From NCBI RefSeq assembly GCF_035222375.1, contig NW_026946363.1, forward strand, positions 1,178,001 to 1,242,000: a stretch of DNA of 64,000 bases. The letters run 5' to 3'. The translations under genes were made by a program, and so were the position numbers. This document shows, piece by piece, positions 22,054-32,988 of this stretch. Below the pieces are notes generated by a model, which did not search any database, had not been told where the DNA came from, and saw only the letters and a program-made list of their open reading frames with translations. The DNA is from Podospora pseudocomata (Eukaryota > Ascomycota > Sordariomycetes > Sordariales > Podosporaceae). Within the stretch, counting starts at the first letter, position 1. Each line of letters begins with the position of its first letter.

Positions 22054-23507
22054 CTATATGAACGGAAAGGATGGATCGACCTCGTCCTTCCATGCCCTCA
22101 TTCCTCCTATGATATCAACAATCTTTCTCTTGCCCCCGTGGTCCACTCCGAGCTCCTTGAGCTTCTCGACTGCCTCTTGGGAGTCCAGCCCTCGACGACA
22201 TACAACAAATATGGGATCCTCTGCCGATTTCAGGGGTAAGATCTCTTGAGCATCACCACCATCCCTCTTGATGGTCGCCGCTTTCATGAGTAGCTTCCCA
22301 AAGGGCACGTTCACCGCACCGTCGATACTTCCAAAGGAGAAATGTTCCTTCTCCCTGGTGTCGAGAAGGATGTGGTTCTGCAATTGCCCACCTTCTCTCG
22401 CTGCGTGGTAGGCAGATGCGGTGATTCTATCCTGCGCAGGGAGGGTGGCTTTGGGTGTTTGGAGCCCGCAGAACTGGATGTAATTCGGATTGCCGGATTT
22501 GATGCCCTCTAGTGTCAAAGTCTGGGGTGAGTTCTCGCCGCAGGCGAAGCAGTTCTTTTTGCGGGAGGCCATTTTCAGGGCGCGGAAGGTGTAGGGGCCT
22601 GGGGCGGCGTTGAGGTCGTAGGAGTAGATTAGGAGGGTGGGTTGGATTAAGTTGTGGGGGTCGTCTTCGGTGGTGGTGTCTGAACCGGATTGGAGGAGGT
22701 GTAGAGCTGAGGCAAGAATCTTGATCGCTTCTCCTGCTTGGGCTACACCCATTAGACCGACTACTGGGCCCATGATGCCTGCTTCTCCGCATGATAGCTG
22801 GGTGTTGGCTGGCGGTGGTTTGCGGAAGCAGCAACGGTAGCAAGGAGGGTATTTCCTGTCCATCTTTCCCTGGGGTGTGGGTGGGCAGTTTAGGACGATC
22901 AGTTGACCGGACTTTTGAACAGAGGCGGCTGATATTAGAGGTTTGCAGAGGAGAACGCAGACATCGGAGATGAGGTAGCGGGTTGCTGGGTTGTCGGTGC
23001 AGTCTAGGACTAGGTCGTAGAGGGTGATGATGTCTGCTGCGTTTTCGTGGGAGATGGGATAGGTGTAAGGAACATAGGTCGGCAGTGGGTTGAGGTCTCT
23101 TAGATGGGTGATAAGACTGTCAACTTTCTTCATGCCTATGCGAGAGGTGGCATGACCAACTTGGCGATGGAGGTTTGATGGTTCGACGACATCGCCGTCA
23201 ATGATGCCGATGGTTCCTATCCCAGCACCTGCGATGTATTGGGCTGCTGGACAGCCGAGACCACCGGCGCCGATAATGAGGACCTTGGAATTTATAAGTC
23301 GAAGTTGAGCTGTTGCGTGTTAGTCTCGGCCCAAGGCAGGGTACCCCCTTAGGACATAGTCATACCATCTTTGCCCATTCCAGGGACGATCATTTGACGA
23401 GAGTATCTATCAAACTCCTCATCTGTAAGCCGTAGACTGGAGCCGTTCTGCTCCCCATTCGTTGCTGCGCTATTTGAATGGTGTTCATCATTCGAATTGT
23501 GCTGCAT
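22054..23507 (-). CDS. UBA4: UBA4/MOCS3 adenylyltransferase-sulfurtransferase
   Basis: Exons 23366-23507 and 22054-23309 (intron GTATGA...ACTAAC...CAACAG) give 465 aa. The E1-like domain has RQMIVPGMGKDAQLRL, the ATP-binding GAGGLG (61-66) and GIIDGDVVEPSNLHRQ. The zinc-site pairs are Cys204-x2-Cys207 and the CFAC motif further on, and the E1 thioester region reads LSCGEAGIMGPVVG with Cys221. The C-terminal rhodanese domain carries the persulfide loop CRRGLDS with Cys418. The two-domain order is the UBA4/MOCS3 signature. It activates the C-terminal Gly-Gly of Urm1 for tRNA wobble-uridine thiolation and urmylation, and of MoaD-type MOCS2A for molybdopterin synthesis. Cytosolic. It is divergent with SLX9 across 449 bp and convergent with PAM17. 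Confidence 0.95.
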
Positions 23508-23956
23508 AATGTCGGTTTGTGAACACGCCGGGTTCTTGGTCTGAAGCTCGAAATACACCAGCAGATAGCTCCTGCCGTTTGTGTGTTCAAATGCTTGTTC
23601 TGCCTACACAGGGACAAGGAACTCTAATACAGTAGAAACCCTCGCTTAGAAACATACAGACTAACGAACAAATTCGCTATCACCAATATGATCGACTTTC
23701 AGAAACCCAATCCACTTCACCCCAGCAGACGAAAATCCATAGGGCTGAGCTTTGCCCCTCCCCCGCCAAAAGAAGGATCAGCCTTGGCGCTCGTCAAAAG
23801 CCGACCCCTACCCACCAAAGGCGGTGAACCCCCATGCCCCACTAAAAAGTCCAAACTGCCATGCTCTCCCTGTCGCTTTGCGACTGCGACTTGTCACGCA
23901 TTGCGATAAGCCACCTCTCGCACACTTTTGTCGGCCACCTCTCACACCAAACAACC
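23508..23956. promoter_or_regulatory. Shared divergent promoter of UBA4 and SLX9
   Basis: 449 bp between the two start codons transcribed outwards. No TATA box is obvious. The SLX9 side is CT-rich immediately before the ATG. Confidence 0.5.
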
Positions 23957-24661
23957 ATGGTATTTAACTCAAATCCACCAATACCTTCTTATCTCCAACC
24001 TAACATTCTCTCCCAGGCTCCCACAGTCCCAGGAAAGCGCCCCACCGCCCGCCAAAAAGCCCTCGCCCGCCTCGCCGACCCAACCATCCCCCGCAAAACC
24101 CACCGCGAAGACAACCACGTAACCGACTCCTTCATCAACTCCAAGCGCGACAAGCGCCTAATTAAGCACTCCTCCTTCGTCTCCAAAATCACCAAGCCCT
24201 CCTCCTCCACAGCACTCAAGAACCACAAGAAGCGCCAGGCCAAAAAAGCCAAGACCCAGCTAAAGACAACTCTCGACTCGCTCGGAGATGTCCTTGACGA
24301 CATTGAAGATGAGATGGAGGACGAAGGTGCAATAGACAACGAGCAGGCGCTGCAGGGGAAAGTCAGACACAAAAGTATAAAGTCTAGGCCGGGGGCGCTA
24401 AAGAGGAAGGAGAGGGTCGTCAAGGGGGAGATGTCCCGGTTTGGGCATAACCTGGCACAGTTGGCTACTGTGACGAGCGCGAGTAGCACGGCGACGATAA
24501 ACCAGAACACGGCCAAGAAACAGGCGGAAGAGCAGTCAAAGATGGAGACAGAGGGGACCGCGATAACGGCGCAAGAGGCAGCGACTTCGAATCGGTGGGC
24601 GGCGTTGAGGGGGTTCATCTCTTCTACTATGGAGCAGAATCCTGCTTTTCTTGGCAAATAA
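23957..24661 (+). CDS. SLX9: SLX9-like ribosome biogenesis protein
   Basis: An intronless gene of 234 aa from the ATG of MVFNSNPPIPSY. The protein is very basic and mostly helical. It has ARQKALARLADPTIPRKTHRED, a KKRQAKKAKTQL nuclear/nucleolar signal, an acidic patch DDIEDEMEDEG, and the family's C-terminal blocks KSRPGALKRKERVVKGEMSR, FGHNLAQL and RWAALRGFISSTMEQNPAF. That combination is typical of Slx9/FAM207 proteins, which bind pre-40S particles in the nucleolus and help 18S rRNA maturation and export. Length fits. Confidence 0.85.
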   Translation: MVFNSNPPIPSYLQPNILSQAPTVPGKRPTARQKALARLADPTIPRKTHREDNHVTDSFINSKRDKRLIKHSSFVSKITKPSSSTALKNHKKRQAKKAKTQLKTTLDSLGDVLDDIEDEMEDEGAIDNEQALQGKVRHKSIKSRPGALKRKERVVKGEMSRFGHNLAQLATVTSASSTATINQNTAKKQAEEQSKMETEGTAITAQEAATSNRWAALRGFISSTMEQNPAFLGK

Positions 24662-25033
24662 TGGCTACACGTCATGTGTGTTTTTCTTATCTATGTATAT
24701 ACCCTTCAAACTGCTGTAATAACGACAAGAATGACGAATGTTGAGACAATATGAGTATACAATAGCCGTCCACTAGATTGCCCAACGTGAACTTCTGTTG
24801 TGCTGTCTAGAAGAATTGTAAACATAACCATGCACAATGATGATGCAGATGTTGGCTTTGTGTGATGTGGGTATCGTAATGCGACATAACCCCCCTCCAT
24901 CCTCTCCAATTAACGAGATAAACCAGATGATGTTACCCAAACCGCACCCCTCTTTCTTCCCATTTTTCATCTCCAATTGCTCAAAGCCTGCCCTCGCGCC
25001 TTAAAAACAAAGGGGTACTCGTGTCCTGCCTGC
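24662..25033. other. Convergent 3' intergenic region
   Basis: About 370 bp between SLX9 and the weak minus-strand model at 25034. Nothing recognised; likely UTRs and terminators. Confidence 0.6.
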
Positions 25034-25350
25034 CTAACTCCTAAACACCTGTTCTCCCTCGTAGATAGCCAGCGCCTCTGTGAAGGTAGAGGCACAGGAC
25101 TGCAGATCCATCGTCGTGATGCTTTCAATGTAAAGCCAGAACAACTACTCTCAGAAAGCCATCTCGGGTAATATACCTCCACCTCAACAGCAATCATTGC
25201 CTCCATGAGTTCCGCCCTCAAAATATGATGACTTCGTACCAAGAACCAACAGTTGCGATAGGGCTCAACTCTCATACCAAAATACTGCTGCTGATCTTCA
25301 GCTCGAATGGAGCTGCCAACGCTGGAAATGCTGTGAATGACCCAAATCAT
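25034..25350 (-). CDS. Weak candidate: small two-exon ORF, 79 aa
   Basis: Exon 25177-25350 (MIWVIHSISSVGSSIRAED...) and exon 25034-25099 (SCASTFTEALAIYEGEQVF...) join in frame across GTATAT...CTGCAG. The second exon has coding-like codon choice. The frame is open for a further 14 or more codons upstream and gives a hydrophobic stretch (FLLVTVFSTAVGFC) without an ATG, so the true start may lie in an unseen exon. No family recognised. It follows the NEDD8 protease closely on the same strand and could be its 3' UTR. Confidence 0.25.
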
Positions 25351-25520
25351 GCGGCAAAACCCGACTGCTGTGCTGAATACAGTTACAAGAAGGAACCATA
25401 GGGCTCAACTCCAAGATGTCTAGTGATAGCATCCGATAAACGCCTCATCTCAACCTCTGTTCTATTTGGTCCGTTTGGAGCCAGATTGTAATCGTCAATC
25501 GAACGCTTGGTGGCAACCCA

Positions 25521-27433
25521 TCAGTCGATGCGTGGCGGGGTGGATGAGGATGGAAATGGTGATGCACTGCGTCTTCTCTCGCCTTCTTTTCGCAGACTTT
25601 CGATAATATTCATCATCTCTTTTCGACCGCTGCGGCTGTCGACCGCTTTGCCGGCCATCGACATTGACACCTTCTCAGTAGCGTTGGCGTTGAGCAACTT
25701 CTTGATTAGAAGATGCCTCATAAGAATACAGACGTAGACGCCGCAGTCGCTGCTATTCTCCTGCTGTGGGCAGTCGTTCATCTGGTAAAATCGTAGAGCC
25801 TGGCCCAACACCTTACTTAGCCGATCGGTGCACTTTTGGGCTTCGTAATAGTTCGCGCCACCCAGCGAGTCGTAGTGAAACGCAACGCCATCGATTTTGG
25901 ACACCAGGAGCAACGACCAGTGAGAGCCGAGGTCGGATCTGGTGCTGTCGCGTGCGTCGTTGACTGGAAGAAAGATATGTGTGATCTGGTCGAAGTTTGG
26001 CAGGGCGCTTGCTATACTCCTGACGTCGCTTGATTGCATCATCAGGAACGTCATGCTGGGACGAAGCAGGACGATCTTCGCCTCGGGGTACTTGATGAGG
26101 ACCTCCCGTTCGAGCCATCTAAACCACATGTTAGAGACGCGGTGTTTCGGGGGGAGGGGGGAAGCTTGGTGACTGTTGGGAGCTTCAACAGAACCCTCTT
26201 CACCCTCTAGACGTACTCTTCCCAGAAGGCAATGTTCTACGATCATGTTAGCTTGGTCCAGTACAACAGCGCCAGCAGATACATACATTATCTGTCAGCC
26301 AGTCGTTTCGGAGGGACCTAACATCCTCAGTCGTCACTAGAGCCTCAGTTAGATCTGGTTTGCTTGCCATAAGAGATCGAAAAGTCGCAAAGTTTGGAAA
26401 ACGTACGGCAGATGTCATAGTCTGGTTGGGATGGATTGTTAGCAGGAGAACACACCACGATGGGAGCAAGATAGAAGCACTTACATGATAGATACTGGGT
26501 TGAGCCCGATCCCAGCTGTGCATTGGTCAGTCTCCGTGAGGTCCTGGTAGAGTATCGAGAGATAGTAGCTGGACTGCTCGCACGCGCACTGCTTCGGCCC
26601 TTGGTCGTAGCAGTGCGAAGAGAAGACATATCGGGCTTCTTGATCCTGGGTTCGACTTTCCCGGGTTGTCTGCCCTGTCTGCTCTTGGTGCGGGGGTTGG
26701 TTGTGAGACGGAGATGGAATTTTTGGGCCTTGGATTTTGTACTGGCCATCCCCGTGACCCGGGAACTGGGGGGAGAAAATGTTGATAAAGAAGGGGAAGT
26801 TCTGCTCACAGTATCCCCGAAACGCCTGGCCATGCTGTTTCGGAATCCCATGATCCTGGAAGAACGGGGTCCGCGCGACGGAGAAGAGGTGGTTGAAATA
26901 GATTCTGGGTCAGGTGAAGTTGACGCCGTTCGGCGGGGCTGGCCGGAGGTCCTTGAACCGCGGTAGGAGTGGGAGGGCAGCCACGGGGAGGGGCTTCGCG
27001 AACGGAGCGATGAGGGGGGTAATACCGGTAGGGCGAGAGAGATGTCACTAGCGCCGTCGAGGAGAAGCTGTTCACGGGTTGCGCGAGTGTGGTAGAGGAG
27101 TCGCGACACGTTGAAGCGTAGGGTGTACCAGTCAAAGGTAGCCGGGGGCTGCGAGGTCCTCGGTCTTCCGGCGCGGTGTTAACGACTACAGATTGTTATA
27201 TACGAACAGACAATGCTAGCGCGATCTTCAAATGAATACGGTGTAGAGCGCGAGGTCAATGCGGACTGTGGGGTTGGCCAGAGAGCAAGAATTGCGCAGG
27301 CAGAAATCACAAGCGATGTAGAACCGAGTCTCGAAGTTTTGACGGGGTGCGGGCAGTGTGGGCTGCGGGACCGACCTTATAGAGGACCCCGCAGTTTTGT
27401 GGTGACTTACACGCACCTTTGAAGGCCAGCCAT
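25521..27433 (-). CDS. DEN1/NEP1-type NEDD8-specific protease (Ulp1, C48 family)
   Basis: Six-exon model: 27417-27433, 26485-27164, 26407-26421, 26287-26354, 26217-26236 and 25521-26118, total 465 aa. The C-terminal half is secure. Splicing yields LVTTEDVRSLRNDWLTDN, NIAFWEEWLEREVLIKYP and KIVLLRPSMTF, the substrate-binding blocks of SENP8/DEN1 proteases. The catalytic residues are His333 (SHWSLLLV), Asp350 (FHYDSLGG), Gln386 and nucleophile Cys392 (ENSSDCGVYVC). Residues 30-230 are a Ser/Arg/Pro-rich, probably disordered extension not found in short animal DEN1. The first two junctions are the weakest part: the long exon lacks an ATG, and I placed the start at MAGLQ with donor GTGCGT and acceptor GGAAG. 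Deneddylase acting on NEDD8 conjugates; it supports development in Aspergillus. Confidence 0.8.
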
Positions 27434-28904
27434 CGTGGCAGTGCGCTAGCCAAAATGCCCGTCACAGGCCGCCGCCTGTCGATGCTGTCTTGTCTCCAGC
27501 GCGGGGCTTTCCGCAATTCCACCAACACTTTCTGGCTTCCTCTGGCCGGTGGTTTCTTTGTACTCGTCGTGCAAAAGGACATTTCCGTCTTCCCTCCAGA
27601 TATCTTTTTACTCCCGAGTCTCAAGTCTTCAGGTTCTGGAGTCGAGCGCAAAAATGATCGCAACTGTCAGATGCTCAGATGCTCAAGCAGAAAGACGTCA
27701 CCAAGCGATCTTGCCCACGCTTGGCATGCCAAGCAGTTGCAGACAGAGATCAAGGACCGTGCCACGCCTGGATGGCGACAGGTGAATCAGACAAATCGGC
27801 CGCCCGGGTGAATCTTGTGAAGACAACACACGTCACGGCCCACGTCGCGAGGCTGAACCTACCAAGCGTTTGAATGTGAAGTATCAGAGATGTGGTTGTT
27901 ATTCGGAATCTGGACATTCAAAAGTCGTGAGAGGATCATTTGGTGTAAGGTATTCGGAGCTGGACTCGCAAACGTGAAGGCACGCAATCTCCAGAGCCAG
28001 GGTTGTTGTTGTTTGTCGATGGGAAACAGCAATGAATGAAACGGCAAACGTATCCAAAACCTTATCAGGCTCATGCCTCGGTGTCAACACTTCGCCGGTA
28101 ACTTTGCGCAGCTGTCAAGTGTGCCCTAATCATGAAGGCGTAAGCCTCTTCTCATAGGAACCTGTCTGACTCCCAGCAACAAACAGTTCTAGTCGGACGA
28201 AAAGCCAAAACACAATGTTTGGCTACCTAGAGATGGGATTGAGAGTATCAATATAGGTATGAAGGCTATAACCCTATTGTTCATCTACAGGACACCACAT
28301 AGCTATCATTTGCGGTGACTGGGCTTGACTGGGAACTCCAGGGAATGAATGGTATTGGACTCTCGCCTTCACGGTCCCAGCAGCCATACTGTGCGCCTCG
28401 TCGGTTTTTTATTCACTCATTCATTTTACGGAGGTGAAGATGTGTATTCACACGTGATGCGGGTCTTTGGGAGCGTCTTGGGGAGGCATTCTGGAGCAGC
28501 TAACTGTATGTGTTGCTCCCATTCCCTCATCGGTGCTATTCAACTGATCCTGACGAATAGCTTCAATTGGAGCAACAGCCATGTTCACTGCAGATTCAAG
28601 TTGCTCCCAGCAAAGCCCCAAATGAATCAGGCTCACAGCCAGGCTCCTCAGTCTGAAAGTACTATAAAGTGTGTCTTCTTCTCTCTGCCACTTGGCAAGC
28701 CCATCCTTCCCCTCCCCATTCAATCACCGTCTTCACCGTTAGCACTGAATGACCCAAATCACGATACAGAAACGATCCATTCATCAAACTACCATCGAAA
28801 TGTCACCTACGTTCCTCTCTCGCAGTGCCCTTTCGGCCATCCGCCCAGCGAGCAACTAACCAGTCACCTCTCTTCCCAACGTTAGAAGACTCAACTGTGT
28901 TAAC
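27434..28904. other. Intergenic, no gene recognised
   Basis: 1.5 kb without a supportable gene. The 28349-28885 frame has no family features and is regarded as chance; the last 150 bp are CT-rich and probably the leader of the next gene. Confidence 0.5.
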
Positions 28905-29456
28905 ATGGGTTTTGACGATGTCAAGAGATGGAAAGAGTGGAAAGCGAAGGAACTTTTGGTGCCCAATTCCCAGGACAATGTCTTCCACTTGAAGGTCTAC
29001 TCTCCCATCAATAAAAGCCAGGTGTGGAACATCGACTATTCTGGTGTGTCTACCAGACCTCCGCCTCCTCCTCAACAGGCATCTGCTCGTCTTCTCGTAT
29101 CACCACTCCCGGCCAAAGTCCCTGTTCGCCGCCTCAGGGTCCCGAAGTAACTCTTGTCATATCATTATGAGTCACCGACCGGCGGGGGATCATCTACACC
29201 ACAAAGGTCTTCTTTCTCCACCACGTCCCAGTACATCACCTTTGAGACGCTCAAATCAGTCGAGAAAGGAGGCAACGTCGACTCACATTCCGCCAAAGTC
29301 AAGAGCTCGTTGCGGAACAAAGTCCAGTCTCGCCCAAACACCGATGACGCGCAAGTTACAGGTACTCCCGACAACAAGCAAGACAAAGATGTCGATGCTG
29401 AGCTGCCAGTCTTGCGATATCTGCCATTCTTCCTCGGTGCTGGTGGACCACTCTGA
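28905..29456 (+). CDS. Hypothetical small hydrophilic protein, 158 aa
   Basis: Exons 28905-29096 and 29172-29456 join in phase 0 across an intron GTATCA...AGTAAC...TTATGAG. The start MGFDDVKRWKEWKAKELLVP lies in a good context. The middle is PPPPPQQ-rich, followed by SPTGGGSSTPQRSSFSTTSQY and a Lys/Asp-rich tail ending PFFLGAGGPL. Composition of both pieces looks coding, but I recognise no family. The exact donor is uncertain because other GT sites are nearby. Mostly disordered; no signal peptide or membrane span. Confidence 0.5.
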
Positions 29457-31042
29457 GTTTGCGAGGCTTTCGCCTAAGGGTTTCCTGCCATGAAGTTTCA
29501 TAATAAATGATTCATGGTTAGGGTGGAAAACTTGGAGTTTTGTGGCTGAAGGCAAAAGATTGGGATTGGTATCCTGTGGAGCTTGGTTGGGATGGAGTTG
29601 TGGCTTTTCACCCAGATTTTACACTTATGAGCGAAGGCGTTTAGAGGACCAGCAAGTGTTTTCTTCAAACGGGATTTCGAGTTTATGGGGTAGGTCGGGT
29701 TACTTCAGTTCAGCCAAATAGAAGGGGAAGTAGTAAACCACATGCTGCTGGACGTACTGTTGAGGCTTGTGCATGAATTTGTGATAGTGATGAACTGGGC
29801 CCCAAGAGGTCAGGGGAGGTTTCATCAAAAAAGAAAAGCTGCCTACGACAGCAAACATTTTAACAGTAGAACACGAAGTAGTCACCCTGCCCACAAAATA
29901 ATTGAGACACCAAATAAAGACCCCCTCTTCACACGTCCTCCTCCCCAACCACACTCTCTAAGAGCCTAGGAAAATATTTTAAGGGTATAGTGCCACAGGC
30001 CTACTCCTGTTCAAAATTCGGAGGCCTTTGGCCACAGGACGGTTAAAATACGGTTGGTTACAATTGGAGGTTCCTGTGTAAGTGACTGCGATTTGGGTGG
30101 TTTGGTGTCTCGATTAATTTGTGGGCAGGGTGGTAGTATAAAGATACTTCGCCACAGTCTTCCCCATGTCAGCCCCCTGGTATGTCCCTTTTGTGTCATT
30201 CGCTCTTAGGGGGCGAGGAATGGGTTGGGGTACATTAGACAGTGCTGGGATTCTAAAGAAAATTGTCGATATCTAGCATCTATAATTGACCGAGTTAGCC
30301 AAAAAGTCATGAAGTTGCAGAATCGAACTTTCCGGGGATAAGCACCGATAGTACCAAGGCTTTGTCCGGATCATTGTTAATCGAGAGTATGTTAAAGATA
30401 TTGCTACCGACTCATTGATTCAACCTCGCCACGTGACTGCCAGATATTGACAGACCCGGATTTTCTAAGAAAGTCTGAATCTATTTCTCAATGCCTTAGT
30501 CATGGTAGAGTAGGAAGTTGTTGGAGCTGGTGAAAGGTGGTTAAAGCTGGACGTTCATTAAGAGCATGCAGAAAATCCCGGATTTGAGGAGCTAACTGCC
30601 ACAGATTTGGTAAGGACCAGGAGCTCACGGTGCTTCAACAGCCACAGGTACAAATACGTACGGCTGTCAACCTGATAATCCTCCCGAAGATTTGAAAATA
30701 CGGCGACAAAGTCTCCGAGCCTCCAAACTGATGCTTTGTCATCGTGTTACTCGGAGTTGGGCTAAACCCGAACTCCAGAAAATAGGGTAGCGGACAACGG
30801 ATGAACCTTCAGTGGAAATGGCACCAAACCCCCACAAATCCCGGCCCCGAAGATCCCTGCCAATTACGTGGGCACCGCTGTGCAACTCCAATAGCTTCCG
30901 GAAAGCCTGGGTCGGCAGGGGACGGGACAGCGAGACAGTTCTTATATAAACCACCCAGTGCTTGGTTTGCCATCACCAGTGTGAATTGCGCCATCCGTCA
31001 ACCACCCAAACAGGTAATTAACTGTTGTGTAAAACCACCAAC
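29457..31042. other. Intergenic, promoter of the GGCT-like gene
   Basis: 1.6 kb of AT-richer sequence with no gene recognised. The distal end is the promoter of the 31043 gene, with a TATA element at 30943-30950. Confidence 0.6.
30943..30950 (+). promoter_or_regulatory. TATA box of the GGCT-like gene
   Basis: TATATAAA lies 93 bp upstream of the ATG at 31043, with the correct orientation and spacing for a short leader. Confidence 0.55.
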
Positions 31043-32383
31043 ATGTCTCCAAAAGCAGCCTCAACAGCCACAGGCCCACTTGCGCCATCGAATCCGGAAA
31101 CCAAAGAAGACACCGCTCTCTGGAGTTTGAAACATGTCCAAGTCCTCTGGTCCTGGGCTGCCAGACCATCCAAGCCAACATATCCTCCCATCTCCTCAAT
31201 CCCACCCACGCCGGCCACCCGTCTCCTCGAAGCCGATGCCGTGCCCACAACCGGCGAGCCCTTCCCGACCGAGCCAATCCTCACCAGAAACGCCCACCAT
31301 GAGCCCTCCAAATCCAATACTGTCCTCTACCTCGCCTATGGCTCCAACATGTGCTCAAAGACCTTCCTGGGCATGCGCGGCATCCGTCCCATAAGCCAAA
31401 TCAACGTATCCGCCCCTTCTCTCGACCTAACCTTTGACCTGCCCGGTCTCCCATATCGCGAACCATGTTTCGCCAACACCGCCCTGCGTAAACTCCCAGA
31501 ACCTCCAAAACTGCCCCCCAAAGTCCCTGACATGCCCGACCTCCCTGACCCCCCAAAGATGCCCCCTTTCTCTTTCAGCAATCGACAGCGCGGACCAATC
31601 AACTGGACCAAAGGCCTCGTCGGCGTAGTCTACGAAGTAACGGCAGAAGACTACGCCAAAATCATCACCACCGAAGGCGGCGGCGCAAGCTACCACGACA
31701 TTCTCGTGCCGTGTTTCCCCTTGCCAGCCACGATCGGCGTCCCAGAAAAACCCGACATTCCCGTCCCTCCCAGACCGTTCCTCGCGAGAACGCTCTATGC
31801 CCCACGCCTCCCCGATATTCCAGATAAGCCCCCGAAAGAAGACGATCGCAGCCCCACCAACAATGACGACGGTGACGGTGACAAATGCCCCAAGCCTAAA
31901 CCCCCCTCTTGGATCCAAAAATTCCTCCTCCCCGTCCGCCGCCCGCAAGCAAACTACGCCCAGCCCTCCCCCCGCTACCTCTCCCTCCTCACCACCGGCG
32001 CAGCAGAACACGACCTCCCCCAAGACTACCAAGCCTACCTTCAATCCCTCCGGCCCTACACCGCAACCACCTGCCTCCAGAAACTCGGCCAGGTACTCTT
32101 CCTCAGCTTCTGGGTGCCCTGGGTCGTAACAGCCATGTTTGGGGGTCGGTTGTTCAGTGACGAGAAGGGCAGGGCGCCCAAGTGGGTCGTGGCAGGGACG
32201 ACGGTGCTGTTTAATATCGTCTGGGCAAGTTACGATTACGTCGCCAAGCCCATCTTTGGGGACGGGGAGAGGACGCTCGAGGAGGAGGAGACGGACGGGC
32301 AGAGGAGTTGGGTCGGGGAACGGTGGGGTGGTTGGAGAAGGGAGAGGGGGACGGTGGGCGAGAGGAGGGTTCTGTTGGCGTAG
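31043..32383 (+). CDS. Gamma-glutamylcyclotransferase-like protein with membrane tail
   Basis: A single-exon gene of 446 aa from MSPKAASTATG. The GGCT fold starts at VLYLAYGSNM (94-103), the substrate-binding YGSN loop. It continues with GLVGVVYEVTAEDYAKIITTEGG (191-213), where Glu211 matches the catalytic acid position of GGCT/GliK-like enzymes. The domain is interrupted by two proline-rich inserts, about 152-175 (PEPPKLPPKVPDMPDLPDPP) and 233-295. The C-terminus has two hydrophobic segments, about 345-370 (FLSFWVPWVVTAMFGG) and 385-405 (VVAGTTVLFNIVWASYDYV), so the protein is probably membrane-anchored. The family cleaves gamma-glutamyl amino acids or glutathione conjugates to 5-oxoproline. 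It is not in a recognisable secondary-metabolite cluster here. Confidence 0.8.
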   Translation: MSPKAASTATGPLAPSNPETKEDTALWSLKHVQVLWSWAARPSKPTYPPISSIPPTPATRLLEADAVPTTGEPFPTEPILTRNAHHEPSKSNTVLYLAYGSNMCSKTFLGMRGIRPISQINVSAPSLDLTFDLPGLPYREPCFANTALRKLPEPPKLPPKVPDMPDLPDPPKMPPFSFSNRQRGPINWTKGLVGVVYEVTAEDYAKIITTEGGGASYHDILVPCFPLPATIGVPEKPDIPVPPRPFLARTLYAPRLPDIPDKPPKEDDRSPTNNDDGDGDKCPKPKPPSWIQKFLLPVRRPQANYAQPSPRYLSLLTTGAAEHDLPQDYQAYLQSLRPYTATTCLQKLGQVLFLSFWVPWVVTAMFGGRLFSDEKGRAPKWVVAGTTVLFNIVWASYDYVAKPIFGDGERTLEEEETDGQRSWVGERWGGWRRERGTVGERRVLLA

Positions 32384-32988
32384 GTCATGGAGATGAAGAG
32401 AGTGAGAGTCCGAGGAAAGAAGTCCGAAGAGGGTGGATATCGAATATCATCCATCTTCCGAGGACCAAGACATCTCGGAAAGCCATAGGCTGACGCGAGC
32501 GTCAGTTCAGTTTCTGTGCAAACAACGGTACATAATGTCATCTCAAAGTATCCAAGTTTCTAGACAACGCTGGCGAGGAGTTTGGAGTTTTATTTTTGTT
32601 TTTGTCACTTGGACATATGCACTCAATGCCAGCAAAGACACATTTATCTCTCTTCTCCACCGATAAGCAATGCATTTTGATTCGCCCAAAGCAATTTTAT
32701 ATGTTTGTAGCCATGAACAATCCCTACTTTCAGAAAACAAGAGGACAACATGTAGTCCATCATTATCCCGTTATATGCAAACTGTCAAACCTTTGTTGGT
32801 ACAAGGTATGCATTTCCCAGTCCCCAGACCCGATACCAACCCGGTCCTTGCGGCCCCTCCTCTTACCCGCCTATAAGGCAGGTTAAATACATGTTATTTT
32901 TGACAGTACCAAAACTCAAAGACTCCCCATGAACCCCGCCCGTCCCTCATGCCTATGTCCTGGGTAAGAAAAAGATGACTTTTGAAAC
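32384..32988. other. Convergent 3' intergenic region
   Basis: 605 bp between two convergent genes; AT-rich, no gene recognised. Confidence 0.65.

Noticed and set aside
31427-32044. 205-codon minus-strand frame
   Set aside because: Antisense of the gamma-glutamylcyclotransferase-like gene; Gly/Val/Arg-rich as expected for reversed Pro-rich coding.
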